DNA of 64,000 nt from Myroides marinus (GCF_900109075.1 NZ_FNYS01000006.1:95136-159135), one strand, 5' to 3'. Numbered from the stretch's first letter, positions 53,537-62,760 are shown. The notes: a model not told the origin generated them from the letters alone. Numbers and translations are program-made.

Positions 53537-54028
53537 ATGACATTAAGTAGTAGTCGTGTTTTGGGGTGGAGTATTGGTATAACATTCTTATTTTTAATTT
53601 TCTTTGCACCAGCCTTTTGTCCTTTGATATTGGGTTCTTTAATGGTTTATTATACAGTTCATTACGCTTTGTTTTTGAGAAATATAAGTAAATATGGGAA
53701 AGAAGATACAGGTAAAATAGTATCATACCAAAAAGGCAATAAAGGTTACAAAGTTCCTCTAATTGAATTTGAGATAAATGGAACCGTAATAGTGAAAACA
53801 CCTTATTTTTATGCATCTACAGATTTGAGTAAATTAATGACATATAGCGATGATATAAATAAATCAATAGGAATAATATACGATCCTAAAGATTTTGAAA
53901 AGTTTGTTATTAAAAGTGAGAGTGGATTTAATAATTTAGTTTTATTCCTTTTTGGAATGGTAGGTTTGCTTTTCATTGTTATAGGTTTAGCTCAACTTTT
54001 AAATTTTATAAATATTGATGGATTGTAG
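53537..54028 (+). CDS. Unknown membrane protein (DUF3592-like)
   Basis: 163 residues with hydrophobic segments at about 10-45 (one or two) and 133-157. The middle part is a strand-rich domain (TGKIVSYQKGNKGYKVPLIE, then YASTDLSKLMTYSDDINKSI) of the type seen in DUF3592-like proteins. No function is known. It is intact and lies just outside the candidate attR. Confidence 0.65.
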   Translation: MTLSSSRVLGWSIGITFLFLIFFAPAFCPLILGSLMVYYTVHYALFLRNISKYGKEDTGKIVSYQKGNKGYKVPLIEFEINGTVIVKTPYFYASTDLSKLMTYSDDINKSIGIIYDPKDFEKFVIKSESGFNNLVLFLFGMVGLLFIVIGLAQLLNFINIDGL

Positions 54029-54058
54029 TAATTATTGATCTATCAGACAACAATATAA

Positions 54059-54094
54059 ATAGGGAGAGTAGATTAAACAATCTACTCTCCCTAT
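54059..54094. terminator. Bidirectional terminator
   Basis: ATAGGGAGAGTAGATT and AATCTACTCTCCCTAT form a perfect 16-bp stem with a 4-base loop and T tract, between convergent genes. Confidence 0.85.
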
Positions 54095-54098
54095 GTTT

Positions 54099-55067
54099 TT
54101 ACTCACTTATATTAACTGTATTAGTAATCTTACCAATTCCTTGTATTTCCAGTTCTACTATATCACCATGTTGTAGTTTTTTGCCTAATTCGATACCACA
54201 TCCAGTTCCTACCGTTCCTGAGCTCCATACTTCACCAGCGTGAATTGTTCTACCTTTACTGATGCTAACGAGGATCTCCTCAAAGGATTGAGAGTACTCA
54301 TTAGTATTTCCTTCAGACCAAAGTTGTTTATTTACATAAGCCTTCATCACACAATTATTGATATCAATTTCATCTTTTGTTACAATACAAGGTCCTAAGG
54401 TAACAGATTGATCAAAGTCTTTAGCGTTGTCAGCCCAACCTTTTCCACTGAGTACATTCTTGATTTGAAGATCGCGCAACGTCCAATCGTTAAAGATTGT
54501 ATACCCGAATATGTGATCAGCAGCGTCTTCAATAGAAATGTCTTTTCCAGTTTTGCCAATAACACAGCCCAGCTCTAATTCGTAATCTAACTCTTTAGCC
54601 CCTTTAGGAGTATTAATAGTTTCACCTGTATGTGAAATATAAGTGTGATCTCTTAGTTCGTATAACGCATCCTTACTGTTCTTAATTCTATAGATCATTT
54701 TGTTTAACTGCTCACTTAATAAACTTACATCTTGAGCTGTTTGTTGACCGATGATGTCTATGATATTTTTAGTAGCAGAAGCAAGATGATTATCTGGATT
54801 CATAAACATTGTACCCAATATTCTTTTAGGTTGTATAGGAGCTAATAGTTGCACACTATGTAGCGGAATACTTTGGTAAGCATCTTCATTAGACAATATA
54901 TCTTTTACCTTGTCTAATCCATCCTGACCAGATTCTATTAAAGACTGCATAGAGCTAAATATCACTTCGTGTGGAGCAATAGACCTTAAGTCTAAAATAG
55001 ATTCATTAGATGTCGTTATTACACCTAAACGAGCTTCTTTATTATGTTGATAGGTTACAAATTTCAT
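54099..55067 (-). CDS. Fumarylacetoacetate hydrolase family protein
   Basis: 322 residues. Metal ligands are in LDYELELGCVIG (two Glu) and in GYTIFNDWTLRDLQ (Asp). The later GTGCGIELGKKLQHGDIVEL is also typical. Family members cleave carbon-carbon bonds or decarboxylate acylpyruvates in catabolism of aromatic or sugar acids. It lies two bases after the MBL-fold gene and is cotranscribed with it, which suggests one pathway. Confidence 0.9.
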   Translation of the reverse strand: MKFVTYQHNKEARLGVITTSNESILDLRSIAPHEVIFSSMQSLIESGQDGLDKVKDILSNEDAYQSIPLHSVQLLAPIQPKRILGTMFMNPDNHLASATKNIIDIIGQQTAQDVSLLSEQLNKMIYRIKNSKDALYELRDHTYISHTGETINTPKGAKELDYELELGCVIGKTGKDISIEDAADHIFGYTIFNDWTLRDLQIKNVLSGKGWADNAKDFDQSVTLGPCIVTKDEIDINNCVMKAYVNKQLWSEGNTNEYSQSFEEILVSISKGRTIHAGEVWSSGTVGTGCGIELGKKLQHGDIVELEIQGIGKITNTVNISE

Positions 55068-55069
55068 AG

Positions 55070-56113
55070 TTATAGATTTAAAAATTCAAGAGATTCATTC
55101 CAAGCGCTATAAGGATCCCATGCAGGGATAGTATGATTGTATTTCTGGTCATAAAAGGCTCTGATTTCAGTTAAAGAAGCAGGTATATCATTCCATGGTG
55201 GGATAAACTGACCTTCTTCTTTGCTTTTTACAACGGCTAAGATGCTCATATAAATACGCTCTGGTTGTATCCAATGCAAGTATTTCGAAATGTCTATTTT
55301 CTTAGTGATTTCCTCTGCAGTAATTCCCTTTGTATAGTGCTTGTCTACTTGTTCTAATACGAAAGTTAAATATTGTTTTTGCTCCTCCACAAAGTCAACA
55401 CCACAAAGACTACCATGCCCAGGAACAACAATCTTAGGCTTAAGATCATGTATGATGTAGTCTAATACCTTTACCCAATTATTGATACCTTGTTCACTAT
55501 AAGCGGTACAACCATTAAATACAACATCCCCTGCAAACAAGATTCTTTCTTTCTCTAACCATAGCAATACATCGCTGTTAGAATGAGAAGGGGCTACGTC
55601 TATTAACTGTACTTCTGTAGTATCTAAGTGGATAGTAGTGTTGCTCGATATTTCTATATCTGGGGTAATCCACTCAACACCTGTTAGATCAAAACCTTCA
55701 AACTCTTTAGCAAAGAAGCGTTCTCCTGCTGATGATTCTAAAGAGTCCTTTCCTCTTTTGATAATAGTATGATACCACTGTATATTTTCAGTAAGGCGTT
55801 CTTGAGCTGCATTCTTATGCATGATGATACAAGAATCTTTAAACACTTTATTTCCCCAAGTATGATCACTGTTGTAGTGTGAATTAACTACGTATTGAGG
55901 TAGTTCTTGACTACTTACTTGAGTGTAGATATCTTTTAATTCTTGAGCGTGAAATAGATCAAAAAAGGTATCATATACTAACCCTTTTCCTCGATTGATA
56001 AATGCTGCATTAGCCCAGCTAATTCCTCTATATGGAGATATAGCAGCAAATATATTATGATCAATCTCTATTACTTTTAAACGATTGGATGTGATTACTC
56101 TTTGTTTGTTCAT
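55070..56113 (-). CDS. MBL-fold metallo-hydrolase
   Basis: 347 residues. The metal motif HxxxDH is seen as VVNSHYNSDHTWGN; a further His is in APSHSNSDVLLWL with LFAGDVVFNGCTAY, and the last in IVVPGHGSLCG. No signal peptide, so it is cytoplasmic and not a secreted beta-lactamase. The C-terminal 120 residues extend the usual fold. Substrate unknown; an ester or lactone is plausible given the FAH gene. First gene of the unit opposite the AraC regulator. Confidence 0.88.
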   Translation of the reverse strand: MNKQRVITSNRLKVIEIDHNIFAAISPYRGISWANAAFINRGKGLVYDTFFDLFHAQELKDIYTQVSSQELPQYVVNSHYNSDHTWGNKVFKDSCIIMHKNAAQERLTENIQWYHTIIKRGKDSLESSAGERFFAKEFEGFDLTGVEWITPDIEISSNTTIHLDTTEVQLIDVAPSHSNSDVLLWLEKERILFAGDVVFNGCTAYSEQGINNWVKVLDYIIHDLKPKIVVPGHGSLCGVDFVEEQKQYLTFVLEQVDKHYTKGITAEEITKKIDISKYLHWIQPERIYMSILAVVKSKEEGQFIPPWNDIPASLTEIRAFYDQKYNHTIPAWDPYSAWNESLEFLNL

Positions 56114-56234
56114 GGCATTTAATTTATTGATTACTAATGCAAATTTAAAGTATAGTCATTTTTTAGTAGTAAACAAATCAGTAGAATAGATGTGCAATTA
56201 TTAAGATTTTATATCTTTGAAGTAAAGACTTGTT
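56114..56234. promoter_or_regulatory. Divergent promoter region of the MBL/FAH operon and araC-like gene
   Basis: A plus-strand TATCTTTG (56212-56219) and a minus-strand TAAATTTG (56140-56147) fit the Bacteroidetes -7 consensus. They would serve the AraC gene and the MBL gene. The -33 boxes are weak. Confidence 0.5.
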
Positions 56235-57092
56235 ATGGAAGTAAAACAACACACTATTAGTTCTATTGTTCAGGATAGAGGATTAGATCTAAAGCAAGCG
56301 ATCTATATATCTAAGAATGCTAAAGAGATAGAAGATTACTTTGCGAAGTACCCTCATGTTATCAATGCTTTTGTGATAGGGCTTTGTATTGGTGGTAATG
56401 CTAAGATAAAAGTTGATTTGACAGAGCACACGATTCAGAGAGGAAGTTTGATTAGTCTGGTACCTAATTCTATTGTTTACCCTATAGAGGTTTCTGACGA
56501 TATTGAGATTTATTCTTTGATGTTTTCTTTTGACTTTATCACTACCTCTGTTTCTCTTTTTAAGATAGAGTTATTAGAAACGCTGAGACAACAATATGTT
56601 ATTGAGTTAGATGACATACAGTTGGAGTTGTTATATGAACTTTACCAAGTGACAAGTAAGTATAATTACTTAGAAAACCCAATTCCTGAAGTACAGACCC
56701 ATCTGTTTAGTGCATTGCTTTTAGAGATTCAAGGAGTTTATATAAATGCGAATATGAACGTGAAGGCTGAGTCACGTTATGAGTACCTAACTAGAAACTT
56801 CTTTGCTTTGTTGTACAAGCATTTTAAATCAGAGCGTTCACTCCAATTCTATGCAGATCAATTATGCGTAACACCTCAGCATCTATCCACTGTGATTAGA
56901 GCAGTAACTAAACACACTCTCTCTTATTGGATGAATGAGATGGTCATCTTGTATAGTAAGTCTCTGTTAAAAACAACAAGCTTAACAAGTAAAGAAATAG
57001 CTGCTGAATTAAACTTTGCAGAACCTACTTTATTTAGTCGTTTTTTTAAGAAGAATACAGGAATGACACCTAATGAATATCGTAAGGGGTAG
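56235..57092 (+). CDS. AraC family transcriptional regulator
   Basis: 285 residues: N-terminal cupin-like sensing domain and C-terminal double helix-turn-helix (YADQLCVTPQHLSTVIRAVT and SKEIAAELNFAEPTLFSRFF), ending KKNTGMTPNEYRKG. It faces the MBL/FAH operon and is its likely regulator. The C-terminal domain resembles that of the AraC protein at 13612, suggesting paralogues with different ligands. Confidence 0.92.
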   Translation: MEVKQHTISSIVQDRGLDLKQAIYISKNAKEIEDYFAKYPHVINAFVIGLCIGGNAKIKVDLTEHTIQRGSLISLVPNSIVYPIEVSDDIEIYSLMFSFDFITTSVSLFKIELLETLRQQYVIELDDIQLELLYELYQVTSKYNYLENPIPEVQTHLFSALLLEIQGVYINANMNVKAESRYEYLTRNFFALLYKHFKSERSLQFYADQLCVTPQHLSTVIRAVTKHTLSYWMNEMVILYSKSLLKTTSLTSKEIAAELNFAEPTLFSRFFKKNTGMTPNEYRKG

Positions 57093-57193
57093 TGTTTATT
57101 CTATAGATACAGAAATGTAGAATTTCCCCGATTGTAGGGAGGAGTAAGTTTGTTTGAAACAGTACCTTTAGGAGTATAAAACTTATTCAATAT

Positions 57194-57802
57194 ATGATGA
57201 AAACCATTGCAGAATCTATTCAAGTAATTATAGAAAAACAAAATGAATTAGGCTATTATATGCCTAAGATTATTAACCAACCTGCTACTGATATACAGAT
57301 TAAAGAAACTGAAGACAAGCTTGGGTTAAAGTTTAATGAAGAATTGCGTGAACTCTACGCAATAGCTAATGGAGTAGCTAATGATAATATAACGTTTTCA
57401 GGACTTATAGGTTTGATACCTATTCATGTTTTCATGAGTCTTGACGATGCTATTGTTTATTATAACATAGGGATTGATGATACTGACTATTTTGAAAATT
57501 GGGAGAATAAATTTACTCCACAGAAAAGGTTATTCCCATTTTTAGAAGATGGAGCAGGGAATTGCTATTGGGTAGATTTAAACCCTGGTACTGCAAATGA
57601 GAACCAAATCTATTGGACCAATACCTTTGGAGAAGCACCAAACTATTTATACGAATCATTGACTAATTTCTTAAGTACTATAGCTGAAGGATACGAAACA
57701 GGAGTGTTTATGTTAGATGAAGAGAATTATTTAGATATGGATTACGATAGATTTGATGCAATATCTGCTAAAAATAATCCTTACTTAGATTATTGGAAAT
57801 AA
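57194..57802 (+). CDS. SMI1/KNR4 (SUKH) family protein
   Basis: 202 residues. Seen are QPATDIQIKETEDKLGLKFN (the start of the SUKH fold), LRELYAIANGVANDN and the GDGAGNCYWVDL-like text here as LEDGAGNCYWVDLNPG. Family members are cytoplasmic and often give immunity to polymorphic toxins. No toxin gene is next to it. Start at 57194 or the ATG at 57197. Confidence 0.9.
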   Translation: MMKTIAESIQVIIEKQNELGYYMPKIINQPATDIQIKETEDKLGLKFNEELRELYAIANGVANDNITFSGLIGLIPIHVFMSLDDAIVYYNIGIDDTDYFENWENKFTPQKRLFPFLEDGAGNCYWVDLNPGTANENQIYWTNTFGEAPNYLYESLTNFLSTIAEGYETGVFMLDEENYLDMDYDRFDAISAKNNPYLDYWK

Positions 57803-57919
57803 TTGAAGTAAAATCGTTGATATAGAGTAGGGGACTTACAAGTATAAAGTAAACATTCTTTTATCTTATTGTCCCCTAATTTGTTTTTCGATCGTTAAGT
57901 AGTAAAATACTTAATATAG

Positions 57920-58513
57920 ATGAAAACAATTTTACACATCACATCAAGTGCCAGAGCAGAAGAGTCTTATAGCACTAACTTAGGGAAAGAGATTATTAAC
58001 CTTTTAAAGGTAGCATATCCTTTAGTGGTGATAGATACTTGGGATTTAGTTCAAACTCCTCCGCCATTATATACAAGTGAGATGATTCAAAGCTTCTATA
58101 TTTCTCCTGCTCAACCAGGGTATAGTGAAATAAATGAGCTAAAGTATGCAAATGAATTACTTACCCGTTTGAATAGTGCTGATATTATAATAATTAGCAC
58201 ACCTACCTATAACTTTACAGTATCTGCTCATTTAAAAGCTTGGATTGACCAATTAGTGCGCGTAGGGGTGACTTATACCTATAATGAAACAGGTAATAGA
58301 GTAGGGCTTATTTCTAACAAAAAGGTGTATTTAGCAATTGCCTCTGGAGGTCTACAACCTAAAGGGAATCTTGTAAAAGATTATCTGGCAGATTATATAA
58401 AAGATGTGTTTAAAACTTATGTAGGAATAACAGATATTGACACATATCGCATAGAGGGAACAGCCTTTCCTAATTTTTTACCAAACTATAGAGAAGATTT
58501 AAAAGACTTTTAA
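57920..58513 (+). CDS. azoR: FMN-dependent NADH-azoreductase
   Basis: 197 residues, flavodoxin-like. Typical text is ILHITSSARAEESYSTNLGK (FMN phosphate loop), STPTYNFTVSAHLKAWIDQL and the later ASGGLQPKGN. AzoR reduces azo dyes and, more likely in nature, quinones in two-electron steps. It stands alone, 107 bases after the SUKH gene on the same strand. Confidence 0.9.
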   Translation: MKTILHITSSARAEESYSTNLGKEIINLLKVAYPLVVIDTWDLVQTPPPLYTSEMIQSFYISPAQPGYSEINELKYANELLTRLNSADIIIISTPTYNFTVSAHLKAWIDQLVRVGVTYTYNETGNRVGLISNKKVYLAIASGGLQPKGNLVKDYLADYIKDVFKTYVGITDIDTYRIEGTAFPNFLPNYREDLKDF

Positions 58514-58528
58514 TAAAGGTTTTATCAA

Positions 58529-58562
58529 CAACTAAGCTTTAGATATTTCTAAAGCTTAGTTG
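58529..58562. terminator. Bidirectional terminator
   Basis: A perfect 15-bp stem CAACTAAGCTTTAGA / TCTAAAGCTTAGTTG with loop TATT, between the convergent azoR and sigma genes. Confidence 0.85.
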
Positions 58563-59804
58563 CTATTTACTTGATAACTCAGTTATTCTTTTGTTTAAAA
58601 GATATTTCTCAGTAGTTGACTGAGTAAGTGCTAATGCTTCTTTATAGAAGTGTATAGCTCTATCTTTATCAATAGGAGTATATAAGTAACCCAATAACCC
58701 AAAGTAATAGCTGCTATTAATTAAAGCGAGCTTTTCAGCCTCGATTATACCCTTTTTTTCACCATAAACTTTAGCAAAGGCGAAAGTACGATTTAATGCT
58801 ATAATAGGGGAGTATTCTACCAGAAGTAACTGGTTGTACAAATCTAAGATGTGGTTCCATTTATCATTCTTATTTACTGTTGTATGCCAGTATGCGATAG
58901 CTGCTTCTAAGTGATACTTAGAGGTCTCTTGCTGATTAGTTGCTTTTACTAAGTAGTAATTACCTCTATCAATAAGTTCTGTATTCCAATACTCAGTATG
59001 TTGCTGTTCAAATAAAACAAGCTCTCCATGCATGTCAATTCTCGCATCTAATCGCGAACTTTGATAACACATTAATGCCAATAGAGCATTAACTTCAGGA
59101 GTATCTGTTGTTTTGTTATCTGTAAGAATAATAGCTAATCTAATTGCTTCATAACATAACTCTTTTCGGATAACTTGGTTATTACTTTTAGAGAAGTATC
59201 CCTCGTTAAATAGTAGGTATAGGGTTTTCAGTACAATAGGTAACCTATGTGTAATTTGAGAAATAGAAAGTTCTTTTATCTCAAAGTTACTCTCCCTCAA
59301 AGAATTTCTCGCTCTAAAAAGCTTCTTTTTTATTGTCTCTTTATTAGCTAATAATGCATTGGATATTTCTTCTACACTAAACCCACATAAGATTTGCAGC
59401 GCCAGACATACTTGTGACTCTATAGGTATAATCGGATCAGAGATAGCAAAGATCATCCCTAGTTGACTATCTGAAATGAGAGATTGATCTAATTCTATAG
59501 GCAGATTAACTTCATTGATATCGGGTGTTATAGCACCTTTTACTTTTTGGTCAAAGATGTTTTGATGCTTAAAATAATCTTTTGTTTTATTCTTCGCTAC
59601 AGTATATAACCATCCTTCAGGGTTTTCAGGTACCCCGTTTAAAGCCCATACCTCTGATGCTTTTAAGAAAGTATCACTGACAATGTCTTCTGCAATTTCG
59701 ATATGCTCTAAACCAAAATGACGGCATAGTACAGCCGTCATTTTCGTATACTGATCACGAAACAAATTGGGAATTAGATCCTGTGGATTTGTTGAACTAA
59801 TCAA
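58563..59804 (-). CDS. ECF42-type sigma factor with C-terminal TPR-like domain
   Basis: 413 residues. Region 2 is at about 15-85 (GLEHIEIAEDIVSDTFLKAS, then WLYTVAKNKTKDYFKHQN) and region 4 at about 130-190 (GFSVEEISNALLANKETIKK). The remaining ~200 residues are helical, with a TPR-like pattern (TPEVNALLALMCYQSSRL, and YLYTPIDKDRAIHFYKEALA). This is the layout of the ECF42 group, which is known to stand next to DGPF/YCII proteins; that gene lies one base upstream here. The regulation signal is not known. Confidence 0.9.
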   Translation of the reverse strand: MISSTNPQDLIPNLFRDQYTKMTAVLCRHFGLEHIEIAEDIVSDTFLKASEVWALNGVPENPEGWLYTVAKNKTKDYFKHQNIFDQKVKGAITPDINEVNLPIELDQSLISDSQLGMIFAISDPIIPIESQVCLALQILCGFSVEEISNALLANKETIKKKLFRARNSLRESNFEIKELSISQITHRLPIVLKTLYLLFNEGYFSKSNNQVIRKELCYEAIRLAIILTDNKTTDTPEVNALLALMCYQSSRLDARIDMHGELVLFEQQHTEYWNTELIDRGNYYLVKATNQQETSKYHLEAAIAYWHTTVNKNDKWNHILDLYNQLLLVEYSPIIALNRTFAFAKVYGEKKGIIEAEKLALINSSYYFGLLGYLYTPIDKDRAIHFYKEALALTQSTTEKYLLNKRITELSSK

Positions 59805-59805
59805 G

Positions 59806-60147
59806 TTAATCTCTTTTTAATATTTCACGCACTTCAATACTTCCTCCAATTTTAAAGAGAGGGTTTAGCTTAGCTATTTCAACTGCTTCTTCGATTGTTT
59901 CTGTTCTTATAACGATATAACCGCTTAAGAACTCTTTAAGTTCTGTATATGGTCCGTCTGATACTATTTGGTCAGAAGAGATATGTCTCGCACCTTCTTT
60001 AGTTGGTAGAAGTGTATTTCCCTTGTCTACCAGTTTATTTTGTGCAGCGATACTCGCTAACCAATTCATACGCTCTTGCATCTGTTCTGGTGAAGGTTTA
60101 GAATCAGCAATATCCTTTAGTCTGAAAATAAGCATGAAATCTTTCAT
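59806..60147 (-). CDS. YCII-related (DGPF) protein, partner of the sigma factor
   Basis: 113 residues with the YCII fold. The signature DGPYTELKEFLSGYIVI (about 70-85) corresponds to the DGPF motif of proteins found next to ECF42 sigma factors. It starts MKDFMLIFRLKDIADSKPSP and lies one base upstream of the sigma gene in the same direction, so the two are translationally coupled. The exact role in sensing or signalling is not known. Confidence 0.9.
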   Translation of the reverse strand: MKDFMLIFRLKDIADSKPSPEQMQERMNWLASIAAQNKLVDKGNTLLPTKEGARHISSDQIVSDGPYTELKEFLSGYIVIRTETIEEAVEIAKLNPLFKIGGSIEVREILKRD

Positions 60148-60247
60148 TGTCTTTATATTTTAATATTTACTATATGACGATTGAATATTTTAAAAGGGGA
60201 CATCTCAATGAATAAAAATATTTATTATTAAGATTAATGTTTAAGAT

Positions 60248-60604
60248 TTACAATGTTTCTTTATGTTCAGCACCCCATTTACCTAAAGCTTTTATGATAG
60301 GTGTTAGTTTTAGACCGATAGGAGTTAATTCATACTCAACTCTAGGAGGTACTTCTGGATATACTGTTCTAAGGACAATATTATTCTCTTCTAATTTACG
60401 TAATTGAAGGGTTAATACTCGCTCTGTAATATTAGGTAACACCTTTTTGATCTCTCCAAAACGCATTTTTCCTTCAACTAAATAACAGCAAATAGCCATT
60501 GTCCATTGGCCTCCAATAATACTAGTGGCATAGACTTCATTGCATTCATTCTCAAGGGCTTTTTTATTTTCAAAGTGGGTAGAAGTTTCTTTAGTTTTGG
60601 TCAT
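60248..60604 (-). CDS. HxlR family transcriptional regulator
   Basis: 118 residues, winged helix. Typical HxlR text is GGQWTMAICCYLVEGKMRFG, then LPNITERVLTLQLRKLEENN and the wing PPRVEYELTPIGL. Cys residues (in CCYLVEG) might sense redox state, as in some relatives. It is divergent from the quinone reductase gene, 100 bases away, and probably controls it. Confidence 0.9.
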   Translation of the reverse strand: MTKTKETSTHFENKKALENECNEVYATSIIGGQWTMAICCYLVEGKMRFGEIKKVLPNITERVLTLQLRKLEENNIVLRTVYPEVPPRVEYELTPIGLKLTPIIKALGKWGAEHKETL

Positions 60605-60704
60605 TACTTACTTTTTTGATAGTATCTAACAATTGGGCTCAAAGATACGAAATGCTATTAGAACTCTCTATTTTTGCCCTATCAATAACCATTAATGATA
60701 AGAA

Positions 60705-61238
60705 ATGAAGAGTACTTTAGTTATAGTAATCCACCCAAATTTTGAAGAATCTGTAGTCAATAAATTATGGGTAAATGAATTGAGTAAGTTCCCTGATCAG
60801 TATTATGTACACAATTTACACGCTGTATATCCAGATGGAGTAATAGATGTAAAAAAAGAACAAGAGCTTATAGAGGCTTATGATCATATTGTATTTCAGT
60901 TTCCATTTTATTGGTTTAACTGTCCACCCTTGTTTAAGACATGGTTAGACGAAGTCCTAACTTATGGCTGGGCTTATGGAAGTACAAGTGGCTATAAATT
61001 GGGTAATAAGAAAGTAGCCTTGGCACTTAGTGTAGGGATCGATGAAAAGGAATATAGTCTAGAAGGGAAGTATAAATACACTTTAGAACAGCTGTTAGCT
61101 CCTTTTGAAGTAACATTTAGTTATATTCAGGCTGATTATCGTGGTTTTTATGCATATTATGGCATTGAAAGAGATAGTTCTGATGAGGCTATAAGAAGTA
61201 GTATTACGCCTTATTTACAGTTTATAGCAAAAATCTAA
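60705..61238 (+). CDS. Flavodoxin-fold NAD(P)H:quinone oxidoreductase (MdaB/KefF-like)
   Basis: 177 residues. Seen are VIHPNFEESVVNKLW (N-terminal flavin phosphate region), VFQFPFYWFNCPPLFKTWLD and EVLTYGWAYGSTSGYKLGNK. Family members reduce quinones with NAD(P)H in two-electron steps. It is divergent from the HxlR regulator and its likely target. After it comes the repeat at 61262. Confidence 0.9.
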   Translation: MKSTLVIVIHPNFEESVVNKLWVNELSKFPDQYYVHNLHAVYPDGVIDVKKEQELIEAYDHIVFQFPFYWFNCPPLFKTWLDEVLTYGWAYGSTSGYKLGNKKVALALSVGIDEKEYSLEGKYKYTLEQLLAPFEVTFSYIQADYRGFYAYYGIERDSSDEAIRSSITPYLQFIAKI

Positions 61239-61261
61239 CACATAAGAAGAAAATATTTTAA

Positions 61262-61308
61262 AACCCGATGTTGCAATAGACTGATTTGGCTAATGCAGAA
61301 TCTGGGTT
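61262..61308. repeat. Inverted repeat related to the block at 17953
   Basis: AACCCGATGTTGCAATAG at the left and CTAATGCAGAATCTGGGTT at the right are imperfectly complementary. The right arm, in reverse, matches the start of the block at 17953-17972. It sits between the quinone reductase and phzF. Confidence 0.6.
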
Positions 61309-61329
61309 AAAACTTAAATCATAATAAAT

Positions 61330-62118
61330 ATGCAATTAGAATTATACCAAATAGATTCATTTACAGATAAGATTTTTCACGGAAATCCAGCTTGTGTAGT
61401 ACCATTAAAAGAATGGTTGCCTGATGAGATTTTATTAAAAATAACTCGTGAGAATGCAGTAGCAGAGACCGCTTTCTTTATTGACAAAGGAGAGACTATT
61501 CACTTAAGATGGTTTACTCCTGAGATAGAGATGGATTTATGTGGGCATGCTACTTTAGCTGCAGCTCATTGTTTAGTATCTATTTTAAATTACAAGGGTG
61601 ACCAAATCACTTTTGAGACTAAAAGTGGACTACTTACAGTAGAGGTAAAGGATGGGATGTATTATATGGATTTCCCATCTCGAATGCCAGAGGTATCAAC
61701 TCTTCCAGATATAATTGTGAAGTCTCTGAATATTCAACCTAAAGAAGTATTCCAATCTAGAGATTATGTATTAGTATATGAATCTGAGGAAGATATTAAA
61801 AAGGTTCAAATAGAACGTTCTATTTTCGATACGATTAATTTAGATCCAGGAGGAGTTGTAATTACTTCAGTAGGTAGTGATTGTGATTTTGTATCGAGAT
61901 ACTTTACTCCACAATCGACCATTCTTGAAGATCCTGTAACAGGGTCTGCACATTGTTCACTTATCCCATTTTGGTCATCTAGATTAGGTAAAGATACTTT
62001 ATTTGCGCGTCAGATATCAGAAAGAGGAGGAGAATTGTATTGTGAGAATAAAGAACAGAGAGTAATTGTAGCAGGTAAAGCCAGAACATATTCTGTAGGA
62101 CATATCTACATAGAATAA
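61330..62118 (+). CDS. PhzF family isomerase
   Basis: 262 residues. Typical text is YQIDSFTDKIFHGNPACVV, NAVAETAFFI with the catalytic Glu, and the PhzF signature EIEMDLCGHATLAAAH; a second half repeats the fold (EDPVTGSAHCSLIPFW with Asp). PhzF proteins isomerise small metabolites; here no phenazine genes occur, so the substrate is unknown. It starts 22 bases after a repeat. Confidence 0.92.
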   Translation: MQLELYQIDSFTDKIFHGNPACVVPLKEWLPDEILLKITRENAVAETAFFIDKGETIHLRWFTPEIEMDLCGHATLAAAHCLVSILNYKGDQITFETKSGLLTVEVKDGMYYMDFPSRMPEVSTLPDIIVKSLNIQPKEVFQSRDYVLVYESEEDIKKVQIERSIFDTINLDPGGVVITSVGSDCDFVSRYFTPQSTILEDPVTGSAHCSLIPFWSSRLGKDTLFARQISERGGELYCENKEQRVIVAGKARTYSVGHIYIE

Positions 62119-62132
62119 TGTATCGTATACTC

Positions 62133-62164
62133 AATCCCTCAATAATATTCTGTATTGGGGGATT
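62133..62164. terminator. Terminator-like stem between convergent genes
   Basis: AATCCCTCAATA and TATTGGGGGATT pair with an 8-base loop; the right end touches the stop codon of the next minus-strand gene. Confidence 0.6.
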
Positions 62165-62696
62165 ACTTATTTCTTAATCTATTCCATTCTTTCCAAAAAC
62201 CTAAGTAACCATCTCTACTAAATTCATCTGTTGGAAGAATCTTAGATTTACTTTCTCTGTAGAAGTTTTGTACTTCATCTGCAAAGGCATATACTATTTC
62301 TCGATATTTGTCTTTATTAATTATGACCTGAGTACCTTTATCTGAAGTATGTTTGATTTCTGTGTCATTTATATGCTCTATTGTCCAATCTATTCCACTT
62401 GGACAGCCTCCTATTACAAGTCGCCCATTTTCATCAAAATACATGAAGTGCCCACAACAAGGTATCAATTGACTATCGTGATTATGTTCATTTAAGTTTT
62501 CTGTTAAACTTCTTAATAGGTAAAATGCTGTAGCAGATACTGTGACATCAAGAGTATACTCATTAGAGACTACCTCATCACCAATTTGAAGAAATACATC
62601 TCCATGAGCACATAAGTCATATTCTTCATCCGTATTTTTTATCCAATGAAGATTTGATACCTTAATAATAAATTGGTTATTTGTCATATTAGTCAA
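62163..62696 (-). CDS. Unknown soluble protein
   Basis: 177 residues, soluble and acidic. An N-terminal strand-rich part (QFIIKVSNLHWIKNTDEEYD) includes LIPCCGHFMYFDENGR with two Cys, which might bind a metal. The C-terminal ~60 residues are helical (YREIVYAFADEVQNFYRES). I do not recognise a family. It appears monocistronic. Confidence 0.7.
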   Translation of the reverse strand: MTNMTNNQFIIKVSNLHWIKNTDEEYDLCAHGDVFLQIGDEVVSNEYTLDVTVSATAFYLLRSLTENLNEHNHDSQLIPCCGHFMYFDENGRLVIGGCPSGIDWTIEHINDTEIKHTSDKGTQVIINKDKYREIVYAFADEVQNFYRESKSKILPTDEFSRDGYLGFWKEWNRLRNK

Positions 62697-62760
62697 TATT
62701 AATGATCTGTAGTCATTTATAAAATTACACTATAAAAATAATATATCTGAACCTACTAAC

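Noticed and set aside
55070-56113. Acquired metallo-beta-lactamase
   Set aside because: The HxxxDH motif is shared by the whole MBL fold; there is no signal peptide, the protein is too long, and the gene is coupled to an FAH-type enzyme.
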